From the NCBI GenBank assembly GCA_934691725.1, contig CAKUTF010000024.1:1-43449 (forward strand): a stretch of DNA of 43,449 nt. The letters run 5' to 3'. Shown here in pieces: positions 1 to 8,459 of the stretch. A program made the translations under genes and the position numbers. Origin of the DNA: an uncultured Fibrobacter sp. (lineage in GTDB: Bacteria > Fibrobacterota > Fibrobacteria > Fibrobacterales > Fibrobacteraceae). The number at the start of each line of letters is the position of its first letter. Positions within the stretch are counted from its first letter, which is position 1. The notes beneath the pieces were generated by a model. The model saw nothing but the letters and a program-made list of their open reading frames with translations, ran no database searches and was not told the origin of the DNA.

Positions 1-237
1 ATTCATCACCCATGCGGAAATTGATATCGCAATTAGTGATAAAATCAAGTTCTTCTTCTGTAAAATCATATATTCTGGCAAGGGTAGTGTCAAGGGTCTT
101 TCGCAAAATAGTTTGTTCCAACATCAGATTCTAGGCTAGATTCGACCTAGCCTTTTTCATTTCAGTTTCAAACTCCCGTTGGTTTTCAAGTTCATAAAGG
201 TGTTGCATGTTCAGGTATCGCTTGATGTTCCAGTCCT
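1..237 (-). pseudogene. Degraded C-terminal end of a restriction-modification (N6-adenine methylase type) protein
   Basis: Read on the minus strand, positions 237-134 and 130-1 are one frame interrupted by an in-frame TAG at 131-133. The part after the stop begins at an ATG (124-122) and contains YDFTEEELDFITN followed by FRMGDE. That ending resembles the C-terminal tail of large Eco57I-like or type IIG restriction-modification proteins. The part before the stop carries KDWNIKRYLNMQHLYELEN, which I do not recognise on its own. The same frame stops again at 278-280 and no long N-terminal portion exists, so this is a 5'-truncated remnant. The C-terminus runs off the left edge of the window. Family assignment is from memory of the tail motif and is uncertain; the in-frame stop is directly visible. 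Confidence 0.4.
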
Positions 238-978
238 TTGAAGCTACGTATCTGATATCTGAGACCTGGCGAAGGGCCTACGGATGTTTGTGGCAATGAT
301 GCCCCTTTAACGACGGCAATCAAAAGTCTTTTGGTTAAATGGTATGCGGAACAGGTGAAATTTCATCCTGTTTCAAGGAAAGAACTTTCAAACGCCTCGA
401 AAAACATGATGCCTAAAAGAGGTGCCTATGTTCGGGGAAGCAAAAGGCCTTATCCTGAAACAAAATCTGTGTCGGCCTTTTCTTGTTGTCTTGCCAAACG
501 GGCTCTTTCCTATAGTTCGGATTGTGGTGCCATTTACTTTAAGGATATGGATTTTTCTTCAAATGAAAATAAGGAAAAATACTATGAAGCTTTAATTGCC
601 GCAATGCATTTAGGCTTTGACAGTGCTGAATTTCGGAAAGGCGTCCCGATGATTCCAAAGACCCGAAGTGAATCATGGATGCTTTGCGTTGTAGATAAAA
701 ATGCGGCTCGTGAGTCATACTATGAAAATTTGCCAGGGTCGGACAAAAGTCCAAATTCAGGGAAAAAGATTTTGGCGGCCAAGTTAGGCTGTTCGGAAAA
801 AGAAAATTATGCAAAGCTTTCTGATAGAATTGAAAACTATGATTGGGATAACCTTTCGGCTCCGAGTTTTGTCTTTTTCAAGAACAGGCTTCATGTTGTT
901 TCCGCTTCGATTCTTCACGAACCTTTTCCCGAAAATCTGAATTTGGATAATACAAAATCCCATGCCATCCCAGCTTAA
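238..978 (+). pseudogene. Toprim-like protein (RloB/DUF4276-type look-alike), 5' end damaged
   Basis: An open frame runs from 256 to 978. Near its start it encodes GEGPTDVCGNDAPL, which fits the Toprim glutamate motif (EGxTD). About 90 residues on comes IYFKDMDFSSN, which fits the Toprim DxD motif, followed by GVPMIPKTRSESWML and SDKSPNSGKK. These are features of OLD/RloB-like Toprim nucleases that often partner an ATPase in defence systems. No ATG opens the frame. A TTG at 238 is followed by an in-frame TGA at 253-255, and the next obvious start (TTG 331) would discard the glutamate motif. Hence it is probably a broken gene, or it uses a rare start such as CTG 259. No partner ATPase lies in the window. 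The 3' end overlaps the flippase start by 17 bases. The DNA is more A+T-rich than what follows. Confidence 0.5.
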
Positions 979-2479
979 ACTTGGCGCGCTTCTTTCCTAT
1001 GTCGTCCTCGGTCTGAACAATCTGGTCGGGTTGCTTTACACGCCTTACCTGCTCCGGATGCTTGGCAAGTCGGAATATGGAATGTATTCGATTGTCGCGT
1101 CCGTTGTCGCCTACTTGACAATTCTCGACCTGGGGTTTGGGAATGCAATCGTCCGTTATACGGCGAAATACCGGGCGGAAGGGAAGACCGAAGAACAGAG
1201 CAGGATGTTCGGGATGTTTTTTCTTTTGTATTGCGGTATCAGCCTGGTGGCGGTCGCGTTGGGTTTTGTTCTGGCTTTTAATACGGACTTGATTTTTGAC
1301 GGGGCGATGACGGCGGGGGAGCTTTCGCGTGTGCGCGTGATGCTCTTTTTGATGGTGCTGAATCTTGCCGTTACTTTTCCGTTCAGCTTGTTCGGTTCCA
1401 TCATCACGGCGTATGAACGCTTTGTCTTCCAGAAGGTTGTGGCGATTTTCCGGATTCTCCTGAATACAGGAACGATGATCGTGCTTTTGCAATTCGGCTA
1501 CAAGGCTGTCGCTCTGGTCGTGGTGACGACCGTATTTAATTTGTGCACTCTTGCGTCCAATTTTGTCTATTGCAAAAAATTCTTGAATGTCAAAATGGCT
1601 TTCGGGAAAATCGATTGGAGTTTTTTGAAGGAAGTGGCGGTCTATTCGTTCTGGATTTTCCTGAACGCGATTATGGATAGAATCTATTGGAGTACGGGAC
1701 AGTTTGTCCTGGGCGCCTTTGTCGGGACGTCTGCCGTGGCGGTTTTTGCGGTGGCGATTCAACTCGAACACATGTATATGTCTTTTTCAACGGCGATCAG
1801 CGGCGTGTTTTTGCCGAAGGTCACTGCAATGGTTTCGAAATCTGCGAACGAGAAGGCGGTGAGCGATCTTTTTATCCGGACAGGACGCGTCCAGTATTGC
1901 GTTTTGGCGTTGGTCCTTTCGGGGTTCTTCTTGTTTGGCCGGCAATTCATCGAACTCTGGGCAGGACCGGGCTACCGTGATGCATACGGAATCGCTTTGC
2001 TTTTCTTTGTCCCGCTGACCGTGCCGCTGATCCAGAACTTGGGCATTACGATTCTCCAGGCCCGGAACCAGATGAAATTCCGTTCGTTGCTCTACCTTGG
2101 TATTTCGCTCGTTTCGCTCGCTTTGCAAATTCCGTTGGCCAAGTATTACGGCGGTGTTGGCTGTGCCTGTGCGATTGCCGGAGCCTTGATCCTTGGGCAG
2201 ATTGTCGTGATGAACGTGTATTACCGGGTGACGCAGAAGATTGATATCGTCGCTTTCTGGAAGGAAATTTTTAAGATGAGCGTGGTGCCGTTCCTGTTGG
2301 TTGCCGTTTCGTTTTTTGCATTGCAAAAAATTTCGCTGGATTCGCCGTTGCTCTTGTGCGTTGGAATCGCGGTGTATTTGCTGCTCTATTTGCCTTTGTT
2401 CTATTTTGGTTCGATGAACGCTTACGAGCGGAATTTGGTGGCGACGCCCGTTAGGAAAATTTTTAGAAAAAGTTCTTGA
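962..2479 (+). CDS. Polysaccharide flippase (MOP superfamily, Wzx/RfbX-like)
   Basis: This 505-residue integral membrane protein has about a dozen to fourteen hydrophobic segments. The N-terminal region, NLVGLLYTPYLLRMLGKSEYGMYSI, is typical of O-antigen and exopolysaccharide flippases that move undecaprenyl-linked oligosaccharide units across the inner membrane. Length fits the family. The ATG at 962 lies inside the tail of the damaged Toprim-like frame and has no strong Shine-Dalgarno sequence. It is GC-richer than the flanking 238-978 and 2571-3272 genes, so it looks native. It is followed by a promoter/terminator module and then the DUF3800 and iron-sulfur genes. No glycosyltransferase is in the window, so the cluster is incomplete or scattered. 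Confidence 0.88.
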   Translation: MPSQLKLGALLSYVVLGLNNLVGLLYTPYLLRMLGKSEYGMYSIVASVVAYLTILDLGFGNAIVRYTAKYRAEGKTEEQSRMFGMFFLLYCGISLVAVALGFVLAFNTDLIFDGAMTAGELSRVRVMLFLMVLNLAVTFPFSLFGSIITAYERFVFQKVVAIFRILLNTGTMIVLLQFGYKAVALVVVTTVFNLCTLASNFVYCKKFLNVKMAFGKIDWSFLKEVAVYSFWIFLNAIMDRIYWSTGQFVLGAFVGTSAVAVFAVAIQLEHMYMSFSTAISGVFLPKVTAMVSKSANEKAVSDLFIRTGRVQYCVLALVLSGFFLFGRQFIELWAGPGYRDAYGIALLFFVPLTVPLIQNLGITILQARNQMKFRSLLYLGISLVSLALQIPLAKYYGGVGCACAIAGALILGQIVVMNVYYRVTQKIDIVAFWKEIFKMSVVPFLLVAVSFFALQKISLDSPLLLCVGIAVYLLLYLPLFYFGSMNAYERNLVATPVRKIFRKSS

Positions 2480-2504
2480 CCTTACGAAAAAATATATCTA
2501 TATT
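2476..2504 (+). promoter_or_regulatory. Sigma-70-type promoter (TTGACC-N17-TATATT)
   Basis: TTGACC at 2476-2481 and TATATT at 2499-2504 are separated by exactly 17 bases, straddling the flippase stop codon. Predicted transcription starts near 2511, only about 60 bases before the terminator hairpin at 2544-2570. It could drive the DUF3800/iron-sulfur genes by readthrough or make a short RNA. Confidence 0.6.
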
Positions 2505-2543
2505 AAGCTTGAACTGGTCGTAAGATCTTGGTTCACCCTAATC

Positions 2544-2570
2544 GGCGGGCAGACTGTCCCGCCATTTTTT
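2544..2570 (+). terminator. Rho-independent terminator or attenuator
   Basis: GGCGGG (2544-2549) and CCCGCC (2558-2563) form a perfect 6-bp GC stem with an 8-base loop, followed by ATTTTTT. It abuts the start of the DUF3800 gene, so it ends the flippase transcript and may attenuate the promoter just upstream. Confidence 0.75.
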
Positions 2571-3272
2571 GTGGAGATGGAAAACTTGAAAAAATCATTG
2601 AGCATTTTTGTCGATGAAAGCGGGGATTTCGGAGCTTACTCCTCTCATACACCCTATTATATCGTCTCGATTATTCTCCATGATCAATCTAAAAATATTC
2701 GCGATTGTGTTTCAAACTTGAATTCGAAAATCAAGTCATTGGGGTATGAATCGGATTTTGTCATTCATACCGCGCCGTTAATTCGTAGAGAAAGTGTTTT
2801 TAGTCAAGATCCACCCAATAAAAGGCGATCTTTGTTTTCAAGTTTGTTCTTTTTTACGCAAAGAGCTCCAATCCAATACAAAACTTTTGTTTTTGAAAAA
2901 AAACAAGAGGACGATACTTTTGCATTGGAGGGTAGAATCGCTAAGGAAATATCCTTGTTTCTTCGAGATAATTTGTCTTTTTTTCAATCATTTCAAGAAG
3001 TCGTTCTATACTATGATAATGGCCAGCATGAATTAAATCGGATTTTGAATTCTGTGTTCTCTACGGAACTTTCTTCTTATTCATATAGAAAAGTTTTGCC
3101 TAAAGATTATAAGTTATTCCAGTCTGCAGATTTAATTTGTACGCTTAAGCTTTTGATGCTTAAATGCAAATTCGGTAAATTATCGCGTTCAGAAGAGTTG
3201 ATGTTTCATAGCATCAGAGATTTAAGAAAGCAATTTATCAAACCGATAGAACGGAAGAAATTTTTCTTATGA
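2571..3272 (+). CDS. DUF3800 domain protein
   Basis: This 233-residue protein opens with SIFVDESGDFG, the hallmark acidic motif of the DUF3800 family. That family has an RNase H-like predicted fold, unknown function, and is common near mobile and defence genes. A second acidic stretch, VVLYYDNGQHELN, lies about two thirds in, and KLFQSADLIC near the end resembles the conserved C-terminal QxADxx motif of the family. The start is uncertain: GTG 2571, ATG 2577 and TTG 2586 are all possible. The gene is clearly more A+T-rich than its neighbours, suggesting acquisition. Its stop overlaps the ATG of the next gene (ATGA at 3269-3272), implying translational coupling. No biochemical role can be stated. 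Confidence 0.8.
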   Translation: MEMENLKKSLSIFVDESGDFGAYSSHTPYYIVSIILHDQSKNIRDCVSNLNSKIKSLGYESDFVIHTAPLIRRESVFSQDPPNKRRSLFSSLFFFTQRAPIQYKTFVFEKKQEDDTFALEGRIAKEISLFLRDNLSFFQSFQEVVLYYDNGQHELNRILNSVFSTELSSYSYRKVLPKDYKLFQSADLICTLKLLMLKCKFGKLSRSEELMFHSIRDLRKQFIKPIERKKFFL

Positions 3273-4453
3273 TCCCCGTCCCAAACTGTTCCTCCTGTGC
3301 CGCCTGTGCGAATGTCTGCCCCCGTGGCGCGATTTCGATGAAACTTGACGAAAATGGCTTTTACCGTCCGAGCGTCGATTCCGAAAAATGCGTCGAATGC
3401 GGAGCCTGCGAACGGGCGTGCCCTTGGACAAAAAATGTCGCGAACCCGAACGGAGCCTCTGAATCGCCGAAGACATTTGCCGCCTATGCGACCGACGAAA
3501 CGATTCGGCTGTCCTCGTCGAGCGGGGGAATCTTTTCGGTGCTTGCGGAAAAATTCCTGGATGACGGTGGTGCCGTTGCCGGAGTGGCTCAGCTGGGCAA
3601 GGCGCATTTCGGGCATATCGTGGTCGATGACAAGGCGGACATGGAAAAGCTCCGCGGTTCCAAGTATGTGCAGGCGGATGCCGGATTTATCTATCGGGAA
3701 GTTCGCTCGCTTTTGCGTGCCGGGCGCAAGGTGCTCTTTTCGGGGACGCCGTGCCAGGTGGCGGCTCTCTACTCGGTGCTCGGAACAAAACGCCTTGAAA
3801 ACTTGACGACGGTGGATATCGTCTGCCACGGTTCGCCGAGCGTGAAGGTTTTTGAAAAGTATATACGGGAAACGGAATCGCACGATTCCGCCTCTATTTT
3901 GTCCAGCCGTTTTCGCGATAAGCGGAACGGCTGGAGACTGTTTTCAATGGCGCACAACGCCATTGAATACAGTTCTGGAGACTGTTTTCAAATTTTTAAA
4001 ACGCTTCGCGAAGATAAGTTCATGCGGGTGTTTTTGCAGAACATCTGTTTGAACGATTCCTGCGCGGAATGCCGTTATGGAAAGCTCCCTCGCATCGCCG
4101 ATATCACGCTCGGCGATTACTGGAACATCGCTTCGGTTCACCCCGAGATGGATGACGACAAGGGGACTTCCGTCGTGCTGCTGAATACGGAACGCGGCGA
4201 AAAGCTGTTTGATGAAATCGCGCCGAAAATTCGTTCTTGCAAATCGAAACTGGAAGCGGCGATTGCCGGGAATCCGTGCATTGTCCGTTCGAGTAAACCA
4301 CATTCGAGACGTTCTGAGTTTTTTGCCGAGCTGGAATCCAAGTCGTTGGATGAGCTGATCAAAAAATTTTGCCCCTACCCGGGACCGCTGAAAAAGGTTT
4401 ACCATAAAGCGCGACGGGTTTTGGGGGCGGTGAAGCGAAGGCTTTTGCGTTAG
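3269..4453 (+). CDS. Coenzyme F420 hydrogenase/dehydrogenase beta-subunit family iron-sulfur protein
   Basis: The 394-residue protein starts with two ferredoxin-type [4Fe-4S] motifs, CSSCAACANVCP and CVECGACERACPW, within the first 50 residues. An FrhB/FdhB-like core follows (LRGSKYVQADAGF, FSGTPCQVAAL, VDIVCHGSPS) with a further cysteine set (CLNDSCAECRYG) and DITLGDYW. Such proteins are common in polysaccharide and glycan clusters, where they are thought to pass electrons to a modifying enzyme; the substrate is unknown. True F420 use is not implied. It overlaps the DUF3800 gene by 4 bases and ends about 100 bases before the aminopeptidase. An internal 17-bp direct repeat and hairpin occur at 3931-3991. 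Confidence 0.85.
   Translation: MIPVPNCSSCAACANVCPRGAISMKLDENGFYRPSVDSEKCVECGACERACPWTKNVANPNGASESPKTFAAYATDETIRLSSSSGGIFSVLAEKFLDDGGAVAGVAQLGKAHFGHIVVDDKADMEKLRGSKYVQADAGFIYREVRSLLRAGRKVLFSGTPCQVAALYSVLGTKRLENLTTVDIVCHGSPSVKVFEKYIRETESHDSASILSSRFRDKRNGWRLFSMAHNAIEYSSGDCFQIFKTLREDKFMRVFLQNICLNDSCAECRYGKLPRIADITLGDYWNIASVHPEMDDDKGTSVVLLNTERGEKLFDEIAPKIRSCKSKLEAAIAGNPCIVRSSKPHSRRSEFFAELESKSLDELIKKFCPYPGPLKKVYHKARRVLGAVKRRLLR
3931..3991. repeat. 17-bp direct repeat bracketing a perfect 10-bp hairpin inside a gene
   Basis: CTGGAGACTGTTTTCAA occurs at 3931-3947 and again at 3975-3991. The 44-base offset is not a multiple of three, so the copies are read in different frames. Between and overlapping them, TTCAATGGCG (3943-3952) and CGCCATTGAA (3958-3967) form a perfect 10-bp stem with loop CACAA. 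The host frame stays open. Confidence 0.8.
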
Positions 4454-4556
4454 GCATTTTTTCCCCTTTGGAAACATGTTGAAATTCATCCGATACCCTT
4501 TTTCCCGAATATACAAAATTTCTACATTGGCTTCTGAATTTTACAAAGGAATCACG

Positions 4557-5672
4557 ATGGATTCAAGAATCGTTCAGCTGGCGGAAATGCTTGTCCGCGA
4601 TGCGGTTGCCCTCAAGAAAGGCGAGAATATCTTAATCGAGACGACAGACGCTCCGGCGGAGATTTCCGTGGCGCTGGTCCGGGCGGTGGCGAAGGTCGGC
4701 GGAAGGCCGTTCGTTTCGACGTTTTCGAGCGCGGTGAACCGGGTGCTGCTCCAGAATGCGACGGACGAGCAGCTGAAAATCGCCGCGGAACACGATCTCG
4801 CGCAGATGAAGCAGATGCAGGCGTACATCTCGATTCGCGGAAGTGACAATTTTGTAGAGCTTTCCGACGTTTCAGAAGACAGGATGCGGGCAAACCGGAC
4901 AATCCGAAACCCGGTTCTGAACTGGCGCGTAAACAAGACGCGCTGGTGCGTTCTCCGCTGGCCGGGACCTTCGCTCGCGCAGAGCGCGGGCATGAGCACG
5001 GAAGCTTTTGAAGACTTCTACTTCGAAGCGTGCCTTGCCGACTATCCGGGAATGCGGAAGGCTGCGCAGGGGCTGATCGATCTGATGAACCGGACGGACA
5101 GGGTGCGGCTGAAGGCTCCGGGGACGGATCTTTCGTTCAGCATCCAGGGAATTCCGGCGGTTCCGTGCTGCGGGACGATGAACATTCCGGACGGGGAAGT
5201 CTATACGGCTCCGGTGCGGGAAAGCGTGAACGGCGTCATCACGTACAACACGCCGACGCTCTACGAGGGAAAGCGCTTCGAGGGAATCCGGCTTGTTTTC
5301 AAGGACGGTAAAATCGTCGAGGCGACTTCTTCGGACACGGATGCGATGAACGCGATTTTCGATACGGACGAGGGCGCGCGCTACGTGGGCGAATTTTCGT
5401 TCGGCTTCAACCCGTTCATCCGCCGCCCGATCTGCGACATCCTTTTCGACGAGAAGATTTCGGGGAGCATCCACTTTACGCCGGGGAAGTGCTACGAGGA
5501 CGCGGACAATGGGAACCATTCGGCGATTCACTGGGACTTGGTGCTGGTCATGACCCCGGAATACGGCGGCGGGGAAATCTACATGGACGACGTTCTCGTG
5601 CGGAAGGACGGTCTCTTTGTCTTGCCGGAACTTCTCGCGTTGAACCCCGACAAGCTTGGACGCTCCAAGTGA
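4557..5672 (+). CDS. Aminopeptidase, M29 family (AmpS/AmpT-like)
   Basis: A 371-residue cytosolic metallo-aminopeptidase of the thermophilic M29 family, releasing N-terminal residues from peptides. Family features are visible: the N-terminal helix-rich region, FSSAVNRVLL, TLYEGKRFEGIRL, then GEFSFGFNP, GSIHFTPGKCYED and HSAIHWDLV. The Glu, His and His-x-Asp in these last segments match the known metal ligands. I chose ATG 4557 because AAAGGA lies 6 bases upstream and the protein then starts as the family usually does; an in-frame ATG at 4476 would add 27 unconvincing residues. It is monocistronic or leads weakly into glnN, whose own promoter lies between. Confidence 0.88.
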   Translation: MDSRIVQLAEMLVRDAVALKKGENILIETTDAPAEISVALVRAVAKVGGRPFVSTFSSAVNRVLLQNATDEQLKIAAEHDLAQMKQMQAYISIRGSDNFVELSDVSEDRMRANRTIRNPVLNWRVNKTRWCVLRWPGPSLAQSAGMSTEAFEDFYFEACLADYPGMRKAAQGLIDLMNRTDRVRLKAPGTDLSFSIQGIPAVPCCGTMNIPDGEVYTAPVRESVNGVITYNTPTLYEGKRFEGIRLVFKDGKIVEATSSDTDAMNAIFDTDEGARYVGEFSFGFNPFIRRPICDILFDEKISGSIHFTPGKCYEDADNGNHSAIHWDLVLVMTPEYGGGEIYMDDVLVRKDGLFVLPELLALNPDKLGRSK

Positions 5673-5774
5673 CAAAATGACATAAATGCTATATTTTCTG
5701 ACAAAAAGAGACAAAAACGTGGCTTTTAACCCAGACTCCTTGCCAAAATCGCCGAATTTCGCCAAAACTCTTCT

Positions 5775-5790
5775 TGGCACGGTTTTTGCA
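5775..5790 (+). promoter_or_regulatory. Sigma-54 promoter of glnN
   Basis: TGGCACGGTTTTTGCA matches the -24/-12 consensus TGGCAC-N5-TTGC, with the GG and GC doublets at the required 10-base separation. The predicted start is near 5801, leaving a leader of about 25 bases that includes the AAGGAG ribosome site. Upstream, TGACA repeats (about 5670-5705) and a TATATT box at 5690-5695 may mark an activator region or a second promoter. Confidence 0.85.
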
Positions 5791-5825
5791 AAAGATCCGG
5801 GTACAAAAACCACAAGGAGTTTACC

Positions 5826-7892
5826 GTGAGTATTCAAGAAGATTTCGGTAGTCTGGTGTTCAATGCGAAGACCATGAGTAAGTATCTTTCGCACAAGACT
5901 TATGAGAGCCTTCTCGCGACAATGGAGACTGGCTCTGCGCTCGATTCGTCGATTGCGGACGAGGTCGCTTCGGGAATGAAAACCTGGGCGATTGAACACG
6001 GCGCAACGCACTTTACGCACTGGTTCCAGCCTCTGACCGGCACGACCGCCGAAAAGCACGACGCTTTCTACAACCCGGATTTCAAGGGCGGCATCGTTGC
6101 CTCGTTCAGCGGCAAGGAGCTTATCCAGGGCGAACCGGACGCTTCGAGCTTCCCTTCGGGCGGTTTGCGGGCGACTTTCGAGGCTCGCGGCTACACGGCG
6201 TGGGATCCTTCGAGCCCGGCGTTCATCAAGCGGAACAATGACGGCGTCGCCGTTCTCTGCATCCCGACGATGTTCTACGGCTACCACGGGGAAGCCCTCG
6301 ACAAGAAGACCCCGCTTCTCCGTTCGCAGGCGGCTCTCGCAAAGCAAATCTACCGCGTCGCGAAGCTTTTCGGCGTGGAAGGCGACAAGCGTCCGTTTGC
6401 GACTCTCGGACCGGAACAGGAATACTTCCTCGTTGATGCGGAGCTTTACCGCGAACGTCCCGACCTGATGCAGACCGGTCGCACGCTTTTCGGTGTCCGC
6501 CCGGCGCGCCACCAGCAGCTCGAAGACCACTACTTCGGAAAGATCAAGAGCCGCGTACTTTCCTTCATGGCCGAAGTCGATAAGGAACTTTGGAAATTGG
6601 GCGTTCCGGCGAAGACCCGCCACAACGAAGTCAGCCCGGCGCAGTTCGAGCTCGCTCCGGTGTTCGAGGACCAGAACCTTTCTTCCGACCACAACATGCT
6701 CACGATGGAAGTTCTCCAGACGGTCGCCGAGCGTTACGGTCTCGTCTGCCTCCTCCACGAAAAGCCTTTCGACGGCGTGAACGGTTCGGGCAAGCACAAC
6801 AACTGGTCCATCACCGGGCCGGACGGCAAGAACTGGCTTTCTCCGGGAAAGACCCCGCACGAGAACGCGAAGTTCCTCACCGTGCTCGTTTCCATCATCA
6901 AGGGCGTCGATACCTTTGCGCCGCTGCTCCGTGCGAGCGTGGCTAGCGCAGGCAACGACCACCGTCTCGGTGCGAACGAAGCGCCTCCGGCAATCATCTC
7001 CATCTTCCTCGGCGAACAGCTCACCGATATCATCAACCAGCTCGAAAAGGGCAAGCCTTCCTCTTCGAAGAAGGGCAGCGAAATCGAAATAGGCGTTTCC
7101 ATGCTGCCTCCGCTCCCGAAGGATGCGACGGACAGAAACCGCACGAGCCCGTTCGCCTTTACCGGTAACAAGTTCGAATTCCGCGCCGTGGGCAGCGAAC
7201 AGAGCTGCTCGACCCCGAATACCGCGCTGAACACGATTGTCGCCTGGGCGCTTGACGAGGTGATCGGTCAGATCGAGGCCCTCACTTCCAAGGGAATGGA
7301 TTTCAACTCTGCGGTGCAGAGCGTTCTCCAGAAGGAAATCAAGGAACACAAGCGCGTGCTCTTTGACGGCAACGGCTACAGCGACGAGTGGAAGGCCGAA
7401 GCGGAACGTCGCGGTCTCCCGAACCTCAAGACGACGCTCGAAGCTCTCGAAGCGTACCGCGATCCGAAGGTGGTGAAGCTTTACAAGGATTACGGAGTCC
7501 TCTCCGAAGTGGAACTCGAAAGCCGCTACGTGGTCGAGAAGGAAAAGTACGAGACGATCATCGCGCTCGAAGCGAATTGCGCGCTCACGATGGCGAAGAC
7601 GATGTACCTCCCGGAAGGCATCTCCTACGCGGCGGAACTCGCCGATTCCTGCTCTTCCTTGACCGATTTCGTTCACACGGGAATTTCGCGTCTTGCGAAG
7701 GCTGCCGCGGAGAATGTCGAAGGACTCGCCCAGGAAATCGAAAAGCTCGAAAAGGCTGTCGATTCGGGCGAAACGAAGGCGGAACTCGAAGCGATGGCCG
7801 ACGTGCGGAAGTTCGTCGATGCGCTTGAACGGATCGTCCCCGATTCCCAGTGGCCGGTTCCCGGCTACGGCGAGATGTTCTTCGTCGGCTGA
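5826..7892 (+). CDS. glnN: Glutamine synthetase type III
   Basis: A 688-residue GSIII enzyme, ligating ammonium to glutamate with ATP in the cytosol. GSIII is much longer than GSI (about 470 residues). Visible signatures include THWFQPLTGTTAEKHD, FPSGGLRATFEARGYTAWDP, GPEQEYFL, RHNEVSPAQFELAPVFED, HEKPFDGVNGSGKHNNWS and NDHRLGANEAPP. The start is GTG 5826, with AAGGAG at 5814-5819. Expression should depend on sigma-54 and an NtrC-type activator through the promoter at 5775-5790, the same type found before glnK-amtB. A strong terminator follows. GSIII is known from Bacteroides, Fibrobacter and cyanobacteria. A 1013-codon open frame on the opposite strand across this gene and the aminopeptidase is a codon-usage shadow. 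Confidence 0.97.
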   Translation: MSIQEDFGSLVFNAKTMSKYLSHKTYESLLATMETGSALDSSIADEVASGMKTWAIEHGATHFTHWFQPLTGTTAEKHDAFYNPDFKGGIVASFSGKELIQGEPDASSFPSGGLRATFEARGYTAWDPSSPAFIKRNNDGVAVLCIPTMFYGYHGEALDKKTPLLRSQAALAKQIYRVAKLFGVEGDKRPFATLGPEQEYFLVDAELYRERPDLMQTGRTLFGVRPARHQQLEDHYFGKIKSRVLSFMAEVDKELWKLGVPAKTRHNEVSPAQFELAPVFEDQNLSSDHNMLTMEVLQTVAERYGLVCLLHEKPFDGVNGSGKHNNWSITGPDGKNWLSPGKTPHENAKFLTVLVSIIKGVDTFAPLLRASVASAGNDHRLGANEAPPAIISIFLGEQLTDIINQLEKGKPSSSKKGSEIEIGVSMLPPLPKDATDRNRTSPFAFTGNKFEFRAVGSEQSCSTPNTALNTIVAWALDEVIGQIEALTSKGMDFNSAVQSVLQKEIKEHKRVLFDGNGYSDEWKAEAERRGLPNLKTTLEALEAYRDPKVVKLYKDYGVLSEVELESRYVVEKEKYETIIALEANCALTMAKTMYLPEGISYAAELADSCSSLTDFVHTGISRLAKAAAENVEGLAQEIEKLEKAVDSGETKAELEAMADVRKFVDALERIVPDSQWPVPGYGEMFFVG

Positions 7893-7911
7893 TTTCGGTT
7901 TACTGAACGGC

Positions 7912-7934
7912 AAGCCTCCGCAAAGCGGAGGCTT
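7912..7934 (+). terminator. Rho-independent terminator after glnN
   Basis: AAGCCTCCGC and GCGGAGGCTT form a perfect 10-bp stem with loop AAA, followed by a T-rich tract. Confidence 0.85.
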
Positions 7935-7982
7935 TTCGCTTTTGCGGGCATGGGCTGCGCCTGTCTGCCGACATCCGTTCAG

Positions 7983-8375
7983 AACAGCTTAGTTAAGAGT
8001 TGACAGAAATCAGGAAACAGTTGTCTGATGAGAAGCGGGACGCTGTAAGAGGGAAGAGGAATGTGGGAGACGATAAGAGGGATGAGGGGTTGTTAGAACT
8101 TAGAACTGAGAGCTTAGTGCTTAGATTTACAGACGTCTATGCTCTTGCATCTCGGAAGTTTAACGTCTGCACTCTGACCACTGCACACTAAGCTTAGACG
8201 TCCGCGGGAATGACAGTGCGCAGAAACGGTTCGTTTCGAAATCCTTCATCCCGTGTCCCGCTTACCGCTTCCCCAAAGCTTAGATATACGCAGTACTGAC
8301 CACTGTCCACTGACCACTGTCCTCTGAACTTAGACGTCCGCGGACTAATCCCTAATCCTTAGATATAGTCCCGCG
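7983..8375 (+). repeat. Modular intergenic repeat region A
   Basis: No gene is supported between 7935 and 8459. The stretch is built of stock phrases: GGGAATGACAGTGCGC, GAAACGGTTCG, CGTGTCCCGCTTACCGCTTC, AAAGCTTAGA, TGACCACTGTCCACTGACCA, TAGACGTCCGCGG (8195-8207 and 8331-8343) and ACTAATCCCTAATCC. The order from 8203 on (hairpin fragment, GAAACxGTTCG, GTCCCG phrase, AAAGCTTAGA, short tandem phrases) is the one also seen in region C, and inverted in region D. The first 190 bases hold looser versions of the same words. Confidence 0.75.
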
Positions 8376-8459
8376 ATTTCAACTACTAATCTCGGTTATC
8401 CGGCACCATTGAAACAAATTTTTACATCTTCCGTCCTTAAAAAAATTTAATTCTTTTTT

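Noticed and set aside
4872..7913. A 1013-codon open frame on the minus strand across the aminopeptidase and glnN genes
   Set aside because: It lies exactly antisense to two well-identified genes, its product is a low-complexity Arg/Glu/Val/Phe-rich sequence with no domain, and such long shadows are expected from the codon usage here.
8000..8191. A 63-codon frame after glnN
   Set aside because: It starts at TTG without a ribosome site and is made of repeat words from region A.
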